Origin: Minisyncoccota bacterium
Lineage (GTDB): Bacteria > Patescibacteriota > Minisyncoccia > Phycocordibacterales > CAJQIN01
Reading direction: 5' to 3'
Length of the DNA stretch: 32,889 nt
Assembly: GCA_905478465.1 (NCBI GenBank)
Contig: CAJQIN010000012.1
Span: 1-32,889 of the forward strand
The notes under the pieces were generated by a model. The model ran no database searches. It was not told the DNA's origin and saw nothing but the letters and a program-made list of their open reading frames with translations. Below, in pieces: positions 1 through 6,679 of the stretch; position 1 is the first letter of the stretch; each line of letters starts with the position of its first letter. Position numbers and translations under genes: made by a program.

Positions 1-307
1 CTTCTCGGGCAGCACCTTTTTCCATTTTATCTTCACCATCATCATCGTCAGAAACAAGGTGTCCTACATCGGTAATATTAATAACATGTTGTACTTTATG
101 TCCTAGGTATTTTAACGAACGACTCAGGGTATCTGCAAAAATGTATGAGCGTAGATTACCAAGATGTGCATAGTTGTATACTGTAGGTCCGCAGCTATAC
201 ATAGTAACTATATTCTTTCTGGGAATGAGTTGTTCCTTTTTTCTATTATGTAGAGTATTGGATAGAAAAATGGGTATTTTTTTATTTTTCTTAAAAATAG
301 AAAACAT
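1..307 (-). CDS. cysS: Cysteinyl-tRNA synthetase, N-terminal part (3' end outside window)
   Basis: Class I synthetase that charges tRNA-Cys. Read on the minus strand from an ATG at 307, the frame is open for 102 codons to the window edge. The N-terminus has the CysRS signature [15 protein letters not shown]: the Cys is the first zinc ligand of the family and HLGN is the HIGH motif. It is followed by [24 protein letters not shown], written here as the conserved block after the Rossmann start (ITDVGH, then DKMEKGA). The stretch before CGPTVY ([14 protein letters not shown]) also fits CysRS. It lies 18 bp after corA on the same strand, so co-transcription is likely. No Shine-Dalgarno is visible before the ATG. 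Confidence 0.93.
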   Translation of the reverse strand, partial: MFSIFKKNKKIPIFLSNTLHNRKKEQLIPRKNIVTMYSCGPTVYNYAHLGNLRSYIFADTLSRSLKYLGHKVQHVINITDVGHLVSDDDDGEDKMEKGAARE

Positions 308-325
308 ATATGGTAGAGGTGCTAT

Positions 326-1246
326 CTATAGCCATTTTTTTATTTTGAAAAGAATAACCATTGCAATAGTTGCTACAAGCATAAACCCTGTGATAATCCA
401 AAAATCATTATCGATACCTACAATAGGGAGTACTTTTGTATTCATTCCAAATATTCCTGCAATCAAAGATAGTGGAAATGTTACAAATGCAAGAATGGTA
501 AGGGTATTCATTACTTCATTTTGTTTTGTAAAGAGAAGTGAGTTGTTTGTTTCTCGTAGTTCAACCGCCAGGTCAATATTATGTAATAAAAAAGATTTCA
601 CTTTTTTGTACTCTTCTTCAAGGATGTGTCTAGTTCGTTCAAACAAATCAATATCTTGCGCTTTCGAAGCGATAAGAGAGAGGCTTTTGAGATTAGTTTC
701 GTGTGGCACGATTGTACGCTTGAGATCTAGGAGATCACGACCTGCTTTTGACAGAGCAAAAACCATTTCTTTTTCTTGGCCATTAAAAATTTTATCTTCA
801 ATGGTACGAAGAGTGTCTTGCAAATGTTCTATTTCATCATTTATAGATTCGTATAGGCTACGCATTATTTCAAGAAATAAAATTCCTGGAGTGATAGAGT
901 TTTTTAATTCTCCCTTAAGTAGGGTTTCAACTTGTACTTCTTTTGAAAGTCGATCAAGGGTATCAATAGTGTCAAACTGTACGGTAATAACAAAATCTTT
1001 TCCAATAATAATATCAATTTCTTGAATATGTCCTTTGCTATGGCTGTGTTTATATGCTGGAATATGAAATATCGCATATATACTATTGCTGTGAGCTTCT
1101 ATGCTTTGTCTAGGAGTAGGGGAAGCTAAATCTTGTGCTATTTCTGAATCTATATTATATGCTGAGACAATCTCAGAGAGTTCTTCTTGCGTGGGACTAA
1201 TAAGTTGAATCCATTTTGTATTTGGGTATGTGTGTTCTTGTGTCAT
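326..1246 (-). CDS. corA: CorA-family Mg2+/Co2+ transporter
   Basis: Membrane channel for divalent cations, expected to work as a homopentamer in the cytoplasmic membrane. The 306-residue protein has the family layout: a cytoplasmic N-terminal domain, a long helical stalk (about 120-245, charged and coiled), then two C-terminal membrane segments (about 248-266 and 282-301). The diagnostic GMN motif is at residues 267-269, directly after the first segment. The short loop after it would be the outer selectivity loop, and the end is basic (KIKKWL). An extended -10 box lies 8 nt before the ATG, so the mRNA is probably leaderless. cysS follows 18 bp downstream. Confidence 0.92.
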   Translation of the reverse strand: MTQEHTYPNTKWIQLISPTQEELSEIVSAYNIDSEIAQDLASPTPRQSIEAHSNSIYAIFHIPAYKHSHSKGHIQEIDIIIGKDFVITVQFDTIDTLDRLSKEVQVETLLKGELKNSITPGILFLEIMRSLYESINDEIEHLQDTLRTIEDKIFNGQEKEMVFALSKAGRDLLDLKRTIVPHETNLKSLSLIASKAQDIDLFERTRHILEEEYKKVKSFLLHNIDLAVELRETNNSLLFTKQNEVMNTLTILAFVTFPLSLIAGIFGMNTKVLPIVGIDNDFWIITGFMLVATIAMVILFKIKKWL

Positions 1247-1254
1247 TACTATTT

Positions 1255-1263
1255 AGTATAACA
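1255..1263 (-). promoter_or_regulatory. Extended -10 box of corA (leaderless)
   Basis: On the minus strand TGT-TATACT occupies 1263 to 1255, with 8 nt between the hexamer and the corA ATG at 1246. Transcription would start at or within 1-2 nt of the start codon. The -35 region is weak (TCAACA at 16 bp spacing). Confidence 0.5.
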
Positions 1264-1269
1264 AAATAT

Positions 1270-1299
1270 TTGACCATGTTGAATACGCTATGTAATAAT
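1270..1299 (+). promoter_or_regulatory. Promoter of the S41 protease gene
   Basis: TTGACC at 1270-1275, an 18-bp spacer, then TGT-AATAAT with the -10 hexamer at 1294-1299. The predicted start of transcription, about 1306, is only a few bases before the ATG at 1309. It is divergent from and partly overlaps the corA promoter. Confidence 0.5.
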
Positions 1300-1308
1300 G
1301 ATCAGATA

Positions 1309-2547
1309 ATGAGACACCCGCTTTTGAAACTATATACAACATCAGGTATTGTTATTGGTCTTATAGCACTTGCATTTTTGGGTGGTCTGTATCTCGGAGA
1401 GAAAAAAGACACAAGTGGTACTGGCGCCTCTGATATGGAAACTGTGCTTTCTCTTGGTCAGCATCGTGATGTTGACATTGCACTTTTTTGGGATGTTTGG
1501 GATTTGCTTGACGAAAAATTTGTGCCAACACACGGCACATCAACGGAGGTTCTAACAGATGATGCGAAACTTTTTAATGCTATCAAAGGTCTCACTGCAT
1601 CTTATGATGATCCCTACACTGTATTTTTTCCTCCAGTAGAGTCAAAAAGTTTTGAACAAGATGTTTCTGGTAATTTCGAAGGTGTAGGTATGGAAATTGA
1701 TATTCGAGATGATGTCCTTACTGTTGTTGCACCTTTAAAGAATACTCCTGCAGATAAGGCTGGTGTGCGGTCAGGGGACAAAATTATTGAGATAGATGGT
1801 AATGTAACCGCCGCTCTTTCAACAGAAGAAGCTGTGGCAATGATTCGTGGTGAAAAAGGTACCTCTGTTACACTTACTATGCGTCGAGAGAATGTCGAAG
1901 ATCCTGTGGTAATTGTTGTTGTCCGAGATCGTATAGATATTCCTGCTATAGAAACAGAGCTTACTGAAGATAATATTTTTGTTATTAGATTATATAATTT
2001 TTCTGCGGTGTCTACTTCACAGTTCAGAGAAGCACTGCGTGAGTTTATAAAAGCAAAAACAGATAAACTTGTACTTGATCTACGAGGAAATCCTGGTGGG
2101 TACCTTGATGCTGCTATTGATATGGCAAGTTGGTTCTTGCCTTCAGGAAAAGTGATTGTGAAAGAAGATTTTAATGGTGATATAGATGAGGTTTCCTATA
2201 GAAGTAAGGGGTATAACATTTTTACTGATAATTTAAAGTTCGTTATCCTTGTTGACGGTGGTTCCGCATCAGCCTCAGAGATTCTAGCTGGAGCGTTACA
2301 AGAGCATGGAAAAGCAACTCTCATAGGGATGGATACTTTTGGAAAAGGGTCCGTACAAGAGTTAGTTAGTTTGGAGGGTGGTACATCTCTCAAGGTAACT
2401 GTGGCTCGTTGGCTCACACCAAATGGTTTATCTATATCTGAAGCAGGATTACATCCCGATATCAAGGTTGAAGTTACTCAAGAAGATATTAATGCTGGAC
2501 GAGATATTCAGTTTGACAAGGCTGTAGAGGTATTATTACAGAAGTAA
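1309..2547 (+). CDS. S41 carboxy-terminal processing peptidase (CtpA/Prc type)
   Basis: Membrane-anchored serine protease that trims or degrades exported proteins from their C-termini. The 412-residue form starting at ATG 1309 begins with a basic stretch and one membrane segment (about 12-28). A PDZ domain follows (FEGVGMEIDIRDD, then APLKNTPADKAGVRSGDKI). The S41 core holds the catalytic serine in GGSASASEI (about Ser321) and the lysine in FGKGSVQ (about Lys346), 25 residues apart as in the family. The open frame reaches back to 1216, but it runs over the corA start and promoter. ATG 1309 fits the promoter at 1270-1299 (near-leaderless); ATG 1276 is a less likely alternative. It is divergent from corA, with no partner gene in the operon. 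Confidence 0.9.
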   Translation: MRHPLLKLYTTSGIVIGLIALAFLGGLYLGEKKDTSGTGASDMETVLSLGQHRDVDIALFWDVWDLLDEKFVPTHGTSTEVLTDDAKLFNAIKGLTASYDDPYTVFFPPVESKSFEQDVSGNFEGVGMEIDIRDDVLTVVAPLKNTPADKAGVRSGDKIIEIDGNVTAALSTEEAVAMIRGEKGTSVTLTMRRENVEDPVVIVVVRDRIDIPAIETELTEDNIFVIRLYNFSAVSTSQFREALREFIKAKTDKLVLDLRGNPGGYLDAAIDMASWFLPSGKVIVKEDFNGDIDEVSYRSKGYNIFTDNLKFVILVDGGSASASEILAGALQEHGKATLIGMDTFGKGSVQELVSLEGGTSLKVTVARWLTPNGLSISEAGLHPDIKVEVTQEDINAGRDIQFDKAVEVLLQK

Positions 2548-2563
2548 CAAATTCGGGTATTAT

Positions 2564-2591
2564 TTGATTTTTTCTCAAAAAACACTAGTAT
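2564..2591 (+). promoter_or_regulatory. Possible promoter of rplI
   Basis: TTGATT at 2564-2569, 16 bp, then TAGTAT at 2586-2591 (TATAAG at 2589 is an alternative). It lies in the 75-bp gap after the protease gene and gives a leader of about 25 nt before ATG 2623. Both boxes are imperfect. Confidence 0.35.
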
Positions 2592-2622
2592 AAGTATCCA
2601 GTTACTAAATAAACAAAAAACT

Positions 2623-3066
2623 ATGAAAGTTATATTACTCAAGAACGTTCCAAAGCTAGGAAAAAAATATGAAGTGAAGGATGTGTCTAGAGGACATGCA
2701 CAAAATATGCTTATTCCACAAGGGGATGCTATGGTTGCCACACCAGCATCTTTGAAAAATATTGAGAAGCAAAGATCTGAGTCTCTTGTACACCAAAAGG
2801 TAAGAGAAGATTTATTGATAAAAAATATTGAAGATATGAAGGGTACGGTGGTAAAAATTATAGGAAAAGCAAATGATAAGGGTCATCTTTTTGCTGGTAT
2901 CCATGCTGCTGAAATTATCCCTGCTGTAAAAGAACAAACACGACTTGATATTGATGAAGAACATCTTTTGATCGAAGAACCTCTAAAAGAGGTTGGAAAA
3001 CATAAGGTTCGTGTGAAAGTTGGAGAGGTAGAATCAGAATTTACTGTTGAGGTTGTAGCCGAATAA
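2623..3066 (+). CDS. rplI: 50S ribosomal protein bL9
   Basis: Large-subunit ribosomal protein. At 147 residues it has normal bL9 length. The N-terminal domain carries the family signature: MKVILLKNVPKLGKKYEVK, then VSRGHAQNMLIPQGDAM. A long connecting helix (about 40-75) and a C-terminal domain follow. It is a single gene, followed by a strong hairpin terminator. Some CPR lineages are reported to lack bL9, so its presence is mildly informative about placement. Confidence 0.97.
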   Translation: MKVILLKNVPKLGKKYEVKDVSRGHAQNMLIPQGDAMVATPASLKNIEKQRSESLVHQKVREDLLIKNIEDMKGTVVKIIGKANDKGHLFAGIHAAEIIPAVKEQTRLDIDEEHLLIEEPLKEVGKHKVRVKVGEVESEFTVEVVAE

Positions 3067-3090
3067 TTTATATAGAATATATAAGAAAAT

Positions 3091-3128
3091 AAAAACCATA
3101 CAAGCAAGACTTGTATGGTTTTTATTTT
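3091..3128. terminator. Bidirectional terminator between rplI and rpmA
   Basis: A 14-bp perfect stem (3091-3104 with 3110-3123) and a 5-nt loop. A T-rich tract follows on the plus strand, and an A-rich flank before the stem gives a T-rich tract on the minus strand. It serves the convergent genes rplI (+) and rpmA (-). Confidence 0.88.
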
Positions 3129-3147
3129 TAATTCAAAAAATGGATTT

Positions 3148-3420
3148 TTATTTTACGTGAACAACTTTTTTAATAACTATTTTGTTATTAAAATGTATTT
3201 TTCTCTTAGTTCCAAATTCAACAGTACCTTCCTTTAATGCGAAGAGTGTATGGTCTTTTCCAAGTCCGACATTTTCTCCTGGTAGAACATCAGTTCCACG
3301 CTGCCGAACAATAATTGAGCCAATTTTTGTAGATTGACCATGATTAAGTTTAACACCAAGGTATTTTGGATTTGAATCTGTGAGGTTTTTGGCTGTTCCG
3401 CCGGCTTTAACTTTTGACAT
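3148..3420 (-). CDS. rpmA: 50S ribosomal protein bL27
   Basis: Large-subunit ribosomal protein at the peptidyl-transferase centre. The 90-residue protein starts [16 protein letters not shown], the typical flexible bL27 N-terminus. It continues with [23 protein letters not shown] and the [15 protein letters not shown] block. There is no N-terminal extension of the cleaved Firmicutes type. rplU, its usual partner, is not adjacent. It is convergent with rplI and divergent from the gene at 3450, with its own promoter at 3453-3481. Confidence 0.97.
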   Translation of the reverse strand: MSKVKAGGTAKNLTDSNPKYLGVKLNHGQSTKIGSIIVRQRGTDVLPGENVGLGKDHTLFALKEGTVEFGTKRKIHFNNKIVIKKVVHVK

Positions 3421-3430
3421 ATATTTGTTG

Positions 3431-3439
3431 TGCTACAAT
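3431..3439 (+). promoter_or_regulatory. Extended -10 box for the gene at 3450
   Basis: TGC-TACAAT at 3431-3439, 10 nt before ATG 3450, so the mRNA would have almost no leader. A perfect TTGACA at 3414-3419 is only 14 bp away and overlaps the rpmA start codon, so it is probably fortuitous. Confidence 0.4.
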
Positions 3440-3449
3440 AGCAATGAAG

Positions 3450-3809
3450 ATGAGTATAGCTGAAATCAAAACAAAAATCAAGTCTTTCTCCTTAGAGTCA
3501 ATTCATCAAATATATGTGGTGTTTCTGATTATATTAACAGCTGGAACAGCTTTCTCTCTCGGGAGACTATCTGTTGATCCGTATGAATATGCTGCCACTA
3601 TTTTGTATCCTGAAGAGGTCTTAGTGCGAGCAGAGCAGAGTTTGGATAAAAATAGGGAAGTGGTGGCTTCAAAGAAGGGTAGTAGGTATTATTTTTTATG
3701 GTGTGAGGGTGTAGAAGATTTGTCTGAGGTAAATAAAATATTTTTCGAAACTCCTCAGTTAGCAGAGGATGCTGGGTACACAATAGCTAAAAATTGTGAT
3801 ATGCAATAA
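3450..3809 (+). CDS. Small membrane-anchored protein with Ada-type metal-binding-like C-terminus
   Basis: Not a named gene. The 119-residue protein has a short basic cytoplasmic start, one membrane segment (about 20-40) and an outer domain. The outer domain has the pattern VASKKGSRYYFLWC, then NKIFFETPQLAEDAGY and KNC. This resembles the small Ada-like metal-binding domain (S-x-x-Y, a Cys, then an A-G-Y-x-x-x-x-x-C end) fused to surface and nuclease proteins in many bacteria. That assignment is by eye only. ATG 3450 was chosen because the extended -10 box ends at 3439; ATG 3444 is an alternative. No partner gene in the operon. Confidence 0.65.
   Translation: MSIAEIKTKIKSFSLESIHQIYVVFLIILTAGTAFSLGRLSVDPYEYAATILYPEEVLVRAEQSLDKNREVVASKKGSRYYFLWCEGVEDLSEVNKIFFETPQLAEDAGYTIAKNCDMQ
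3453..3481 (-). promoter_or_regulatory. Promoter of rpmA
   Basis: On the minus strand TTGATT (3481-3476), a 17-bp spacer, then TATACT (3458-3453). The predicted start of transcription is near 3446, giving a leader of about 26 nt. It lies inside the 5' end of the divergent gene at 3450. Confidence 0.55.
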
Positions 3810-3864
3810 CGTCATTTATAGGGCTAATATAAAGGATTTTATAATAAAAATAGAAATAAGTTGC

Positions 3865-3892
3865 TTGACAAGCATACCGAGTATGCTATACT
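3865..3892 (+). promoter_or_regulatory. Near-consensus promoter upstream of the transglycosylase
   Basis: TTGACA at 3865-3870, 16 bp, then TGC-TATACT with the -10 hexamer at 3887-3892. It is one of the two best sigma70-type promoters in the window. The expected start near 3899 leaves a leader of about 110 nt before ATG 4011, beginning with a hairpin. Confidence 0.7.
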
Positions 3893-3898
3893 TTATTA

Positions 3899-4010
3899 AT
3901 CACAGCAGTAGTGCTGTGTTTTTCTTTTCCTGGATTATCTTACTATCTGTGAGGACCTGTACATGTATTGTCGATGGGTCTAATACGCGGGATATGGTAA
4001 GAACCTCCCA
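3899..4010 (+). ncRNA. Structured 5' leader of unknown type, starting with a hairpin and T-tract
   Basis: The predicted transcript opens with a 7-bp stem, 4-nt loop hairpin (3901-3907 with 3912-3918) followed by TTTTTCTTTT, which looks like a terminator or a protective 5' stem-loop. Further down, GTATT/AATAC and GGGA(tat)GGT/ACCTCCC can pair around 3966-4009. I compared it with riboswitch classes often found before cell-wall hydrolases (c-di-AMP ydaO, c-di-GMP, T-box) and found no match. The 84-codon frame through it has no coding character. Confidence 0.35.
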
Positions 4011-4034
4011 ATGTCTTTTAAACAACGAGATTAA
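4011..4034 (+). other. Broken start of the transglycosylase gene (MSFKQRD stop)
   Basis: ATG 4011 reads M-S-F-K-Q-R-D-stop. The same FKQR codons recur at 4046-4057 in the frame of the transglycosylase, there followed by a hydrophobic signal segment. Removing 29 bp between the repeats would join this ATG to the downstream gene in frame. Confidence 0.5.
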
Positions 4035-4056
4035 GGGAATTAGCATTTAAACAACG
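4017..4056 (+). repeat. Direct repeat of 11 bp with 29-bp offset
   Basis: TTTAAACAACG occurs at 4017-4027 and again at 4046-4056, separated by 18 bp. The offset of 29 is not a multiple of three, so the two copies lie in different reading frames. Confidence 0.9.
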
Positions 4057-4084
4057 GCTTATTTTATATTTTACGACTGTAGGT

Positions 4085-4528
4085 TTGCTTACGCTCCTTT
4101 CAGGCGTTACCGGAACCGAGGTACCAGTTCAACTGCCTACCGAGGCTCCTGTGATTGAAGAACGACTCATTGAAGAGGTGAAACAAGAACCAGAGGACTT
4201 TATGGATACAGAGAGTTATGTACGACATTATTTTTCTGATCTCCCTGTTATGGTTGACGTGGCTTTCTGTGAATCAACTTTTCGTCAGTTTAATGAAGAA
4301 GGGGAGGTTGTTCTGGGTATAGTAAACAAACGTGATGTTGGTGTTATGCAAATTAACACACGTTATCACCTTGAGGATGCTGAAGAACTTGGACATGATA
4401 TTTATACTCTTGAAGGAAATGTTGCTTATGCACGTGCCCTTTACGAAAGACAGGGAGATGCTCCTTGGATTCATTCAAAAAAATGTTGGTCTCAATCTCC
4501 GGTATCATCGTCACTTGCACTTAAGTAA
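4085..4528 (+). CDS. Lytic transglycosylase (SLT-like), start region disrupted
   Basis: Peptidoglycan-cleaving enzyme. The catalytic domain is clear: AFCESTFRQFN (catalytic Glu in CES), DVGVMQINTRYH, then a long helix ending NVAYARALYERQG and the PWIHSKKCW block, as in SLT-type transglycosylases. The frame is open from 4022, and codons 4046-4105 encode FKQR plus a hydrophobic signal or anchor segment (LILYFTTVGLLTLLSG). No ATG, GTG or TTG precedes that segment in frame; the first legal start is TTG 4085, which would cut the signal in half. The good ATG at 4011 is separated from it by the 29-bp repeat insertion. So the gene is frameshifted, phase-variable, read by a recoding event, or starts unusually. 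A terminator follows. Confidence 0.75.
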   Translation: MLTLLSGVTGTEVPVQLPTEAPVIEERLIEEVKQEPEDFMDTESYVRHYFSDLPVMVDVAFCESTFRQFNEEGEVVLGIVNKRDVGVMQINTRYHLEDAEELGHDIYTLEGNVAYARALYERQGDAPWIHSKKCWSQSPVSSSLALK

Positions 4529-4545
4529 TTTGTTACTTTGATTCA

Positions 4546-4575
4546 AAAAATCCCCCGAATAATCGGGGGATTTTT
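4546..4575 (+). terminator. Terminator of the transglycosylase gene
   Basis: GC-rich stem TCCCCCGA/TCGGGGGA (4551-4558 with 4563-4570), 4-nt loop, flanked by A5 and T5. Confidence 0.9.
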
Positions 4576-4653
4576 GTATTGCATTTTTAAGATAGGGGAG
4601 TAATATTCGTTTTAGAGGGTGGTCTATAACATTTTTTGAAAGAGAGTATTAAG

Positions 4654-5124
4654 ATGCCAAGTGAAAAAACAAGCATTAATTATTCAGAGTGTGTGGTTGC
4701 CAATAATAGGTACCAGGAAATGTACCAATTGTTGAATAGTCATTGGGTACTACTTTGTAAGGTTTCTGAAAAGTATAATTTGAATCCCGCAAGTATATTT
4801 GTCTATTGTTATTTAAAAGAGAATCCGTTGCAAGTTATTGATAAGGAAGAAAAGGAACGTCTTTGTATTACAAATAGTACGTCACGCAGGGATGTTGTTA
4901 GTCTTGCACTTGAGATATTTATTGATTACGAAAAAAAATATCTTTTACATTTTCAAGAACATTCAGCTTTTAAAGGTGATTTGTTTCCAAGTTGGTTGAT
5001 AGACAAGTTATTAGATCTGTTTATGTTTGACGTAACCCCTGGGAAAAAAGATTTTTGCATGGAAGTGGGGGATGTTGAAATTACATGTGGTGACTGTAGA
5101 AGTGTTGAGGAGTATTGCTTATAA
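4654..5124 (+). CDS. Protein of unknown function
   Basis: I do not recognise this 156-residue protein. It looks cytoplasmic and mostly helical, with no signal or membrane segment and an acidic C-terminus containing a CGDC pair in the last 15 residues, which could bind metal or form a disulfide. The frame opens at TTG 4636, but ATG 4654 has a purine-rich GAGAG 7-8 nt upstream and is the better start. It lies between two terminators (4546-4575 and 5141-5167), so it is a single transcription unit. A possible -10 (TATAAC, 4625-4630) has no -35. Confidence 0.7.
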   Translation: MPSEKTSINYSECVVANNRYQEMYQLLNSHWVLLCKVSEKYNLNPASIFVYCYLKENPLQVIDKEEKERLCITNSTSRRDVVSLALEIFIDYEKKYLLHFQEHSAFKGDLFPSWLIDKLLDLFMFDVTPGKKDFCMEVGDVEITCGDCRSVEEYCL

Positions 5125-5140
5125 ATAAAAAAAGGACGCG

Positions 5141-5167
5141 GCGCACAGTAAAATGTGCGCTTTTTTA
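5141..5167. terminator. Terminator between the unknown gene and xer
   Basis: Stem GCGCACA/TGTGCGC (5141-5147 with 5154-5160), 6-nt loop, then TTTTTT on the plus strand. On the minus strand a T-run follows after 7 extra bases, so it may also serve the convergent xer gene. Confidence 0.85.
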
Positions 5168-6139
5168 TTTATCATCCATACCACTACCTCCATGAAATTT
5201 TTCATGTATGTCCCGAAGGTGCTTATTTGTAACATGAGTGTATATCTGTGTAGTAGCCACATTTTTGTGTCCCAGAAGCTCTTGTACGCTACGCAAATCC
5301 GCACCATGGGTTAGAAGGTCTGTGGCATATGTATGTCTGAGTGTGTGAGGGGTAACTTTTTTTGATAGACCCGCTAGCATAGCCGATTTAGATATCATCA
5401 TTTGAATAGATCTAGGAGAGAGTCTTTTATTTTCTGGATCTTTAGAACGTACATTTATAAAAAGAGGTTTGTGTACGTCACGACGAGAGGCGATATAGAT
5501 ACGTAACCATTCGGCAGAACGAGGAGATATAAAAATGGTACGAATATGCTTTCCTTTTCCAACAATAGAAAGTTCGTAGGTTCTGGTTGTATTGTTATCT
5601 TTGAGAAAAGACATTTGATCAACGTTAAGAGCTACGAGTTCTGAAATACGCATACCTGATGAAAAGAAGAGTTCCATAATAGTTCTGTCCCGAAGACCTG
5701 AAGGTGTTTCGATTTTTGGTATTTTTAGCATTTGTTCTATATCACGTACCTCAAGAAAAGAGATGGTCTCATCTGCTTTTTGTTTGGCAAGCTTTATTTT
5801 TGATGATGGAAGAGTTTCCATGTCTCTGTCCGTAAGAAAATTCAATAGTGCCCGAAGAGCAATAAGATAGTAGTTCTGAGATTTTTTTCCAAGTGTGCCG
5901 CCAGAAGGGGTTGTGTATGTGCGAGCGAGATAGAGTCGATAATCCCAAATATGGTCTGCTGTTAATTCATGCGGAAGTAATTTTTCTTTATTGGTTTTTT
6001 TGAGCCAGCCAACAAAGAGTTGGAGATATTGTTTGTAATTTTTTTGAGTGTTACTCGATAGGCCTTTCTCAATTTCACAGTAATCAAGAAAGGGGAGGAT
6101 GTGTTCAGGAAGTGGTTTATTGCTTTGGACTACTTTCAT
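5165..6139 (-). CDS. Tyrosine recombinase XerC/XerD type
   Basis: Site-specific recombinase, probably the chromosome-dimer resolvase. The 324-residue protein has the N-terminal SAM-like core-binding domain (about 10-105) and the catalytic domain with the full active site: Arg164 in SGMRISEL, the Lys in GKGK (about 195-197), His265 and Arg268 in HTLRH, His291 in LGHKN, and Tyr300 in TTQIYTHV. It appears to be a stand-alone gene. XerC and XerD cannot be told apart by eye, and many CPR genomes seem to have one enzyme for both roles. An extended -10 sits 6 nt before the ATG, and a dyad lies just beyond it. Confidence 0.92.
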   Translation of the reverse strand: MKVVQSNKPLPEHILPFLDYCEIEKGLSSNTQKNYKQYLQLFVGWLKKTNKEKLLPHELTADHIWDYRLYLARTYTTPSGGTLGKKSQNYYLIALRALLNFLTDRDMETLPSSKIKLAKQKADETISFLEVRDIEQMLKIPKIETPSGLRDRTIMELFFSSGMRISELVALNVDQMSFLKDNNTTRTYELSIVGKGKHIRTIFISPRSAEWLRIYIASRRDVHKPLFINVRSKDPENKRLSPRSIQMMISKSAMLAGLSKKVTPHTLRHTYATDLLTHGADLRSVQELLGHKNVATTQIYTHVTNKHLRDIHEKFHGGSGMDDK

Positions 6140-6145
6140 GTATAT

Positions 6146-6154
6146 ATAATATCA
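6146..6154 (-). promoter_or_regulatory. Extended -10 box of xer (leaderless)
   Basis: Minus strand TGA-TATTAT at 6154-6146, followed by 6 nt and the ATG at 6139. The -35 position falls within the dyad 6155-6181. Confidence 0.45.
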
Positions 6155-6181
6155 TACATATACATTCGCACAATATATGTA
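6155..6181. promoter_or_regulatory. 27-bp dyad upstream of xer
   Basis: TACATATA (6155-6162) and TATATGTA (6174-6181) are perfect inverted repeats around an 11-bp centre. The size and AT-rich dyad would suit a recombinase or repressor binding site. Function unknown. Confidence 0.4.
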
Positions 6182-6216
6182 AAACGAATTAAGACTATTA
6201 AAATAAAAGGATTAGT

Positions 6217-6336
6217 TTAATCTATTAAACCTTCCCACCATGAGAATGTTGTGTGCAGAAATATATATAAAGGTGCGTATATTGGCAGCAATATAAAAAA
6301 CAAAATTAGTTTGAACCTTTTGGTGAAATTTTTCAT
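6217..6336 (-). CDS. Small single-pass membrane protein, 39 residues
   Basis: Short ORF from ATG 6336. It encodes a basic N-terminus (MKNFTKRFK), then one hydrophobic segment of about 20 residues (LILFFILLPIYAPLYIFL) and a short tail ending SWWEGLID. It begins 25 bp after the membrane protein gene at 6362-6676, on the same strand and in the same run behind the ECF sigma factor. The charge-then-hydrophobic layout argues for a real membrane peptide. No Shine-Dalgarno is seen. A weak AT-rich hairpin overlaps its stop (about 6215-6230), followed on the minus strand by a T-rich stretch. Confidence 0.45.
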   Translation of the reverse strand: MKNFTKRFKLILFFILLPIYAPLYIFLHTTFSWWEGLID

Positions 6337-6361
6337 CTAAGATAACAGCCTACCAGAAAAA

Positions 6362-6676
6362 TTACTGAATCTCAATTTTGTACATGTTGATATTTCTAAT
6401 ATCTTGTACTATCCAAATAATGACAACGGTAATGATTCCCATAGATACGTGTGTCAAAAATTCTGTGTGTGTGAACATGCTATATAAAAACTCATACAAA
6501 ACTATCGGGTTGAGTGTTTCAATCGCCCTGAGGGCATTTTGAGCGATGTTTTTTACAGACATGAAGTGTCTTGCGAGTACAAGTAATCCTAGTAAAAGTA
6601 GTGTTTTAATACTTACTTTTTTAAGAATATAAATTCTTTGAATACGTCGCATAACATTTGTTTTAATCGTGTACAT
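6362..6676 (-). CDS. Small membrane protein downstream of ECF sigma factor
   Basis: Unrecognised 104-residue protein with two likely membrane segments (about 23-40 and 76-94) joined by an outer loop of about 35 residues. The ends are basic and cytoplasmic. The ATG lies 3 nt after the stop of the sigma-factor gene, so the two are almost certainly co-transcribed. Position suggests a role in controlling the sigma factor, as a membrane anti-sigma-like partner. No known anti-sigma domain (zinc ZAS motif, RskA-like) is visible, so this is inference from location only. Confidence 0.6.
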   Translation of the reverse strand: MYTIKTNVMRRIQRIYILKKVSIKTLLLLGLLVLARHFMSVKNIAQNALRAIETLNPIVLYEFLYSMFTHTEFLTHVSMGIITVVIIWIVQDIRNINMYKIEIQ

Positions 6677-6679
6677 ATT

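Noticed and set aside
174-1025. 283-codon plus-strand ORF opposite cysS and corA
   Set aside because: Antisense shadow: the minus strand has two clear family matches here, while this translation has no recognisable domain.
2196-2465. Minus-strand ORF within the S41 protease gene
   Set aside because: Shadow of the protease frame; the plus strand carries the PDZ and catalytic motifs.
3796-4050. 84-codon ORF on the plus strand between the small anchored protein and the transglycosylase
   Set aside because: It contains the strong promoter and the 5' hairpin, is low complexity, and resembles no protein family; it is the leader region read as a frame.
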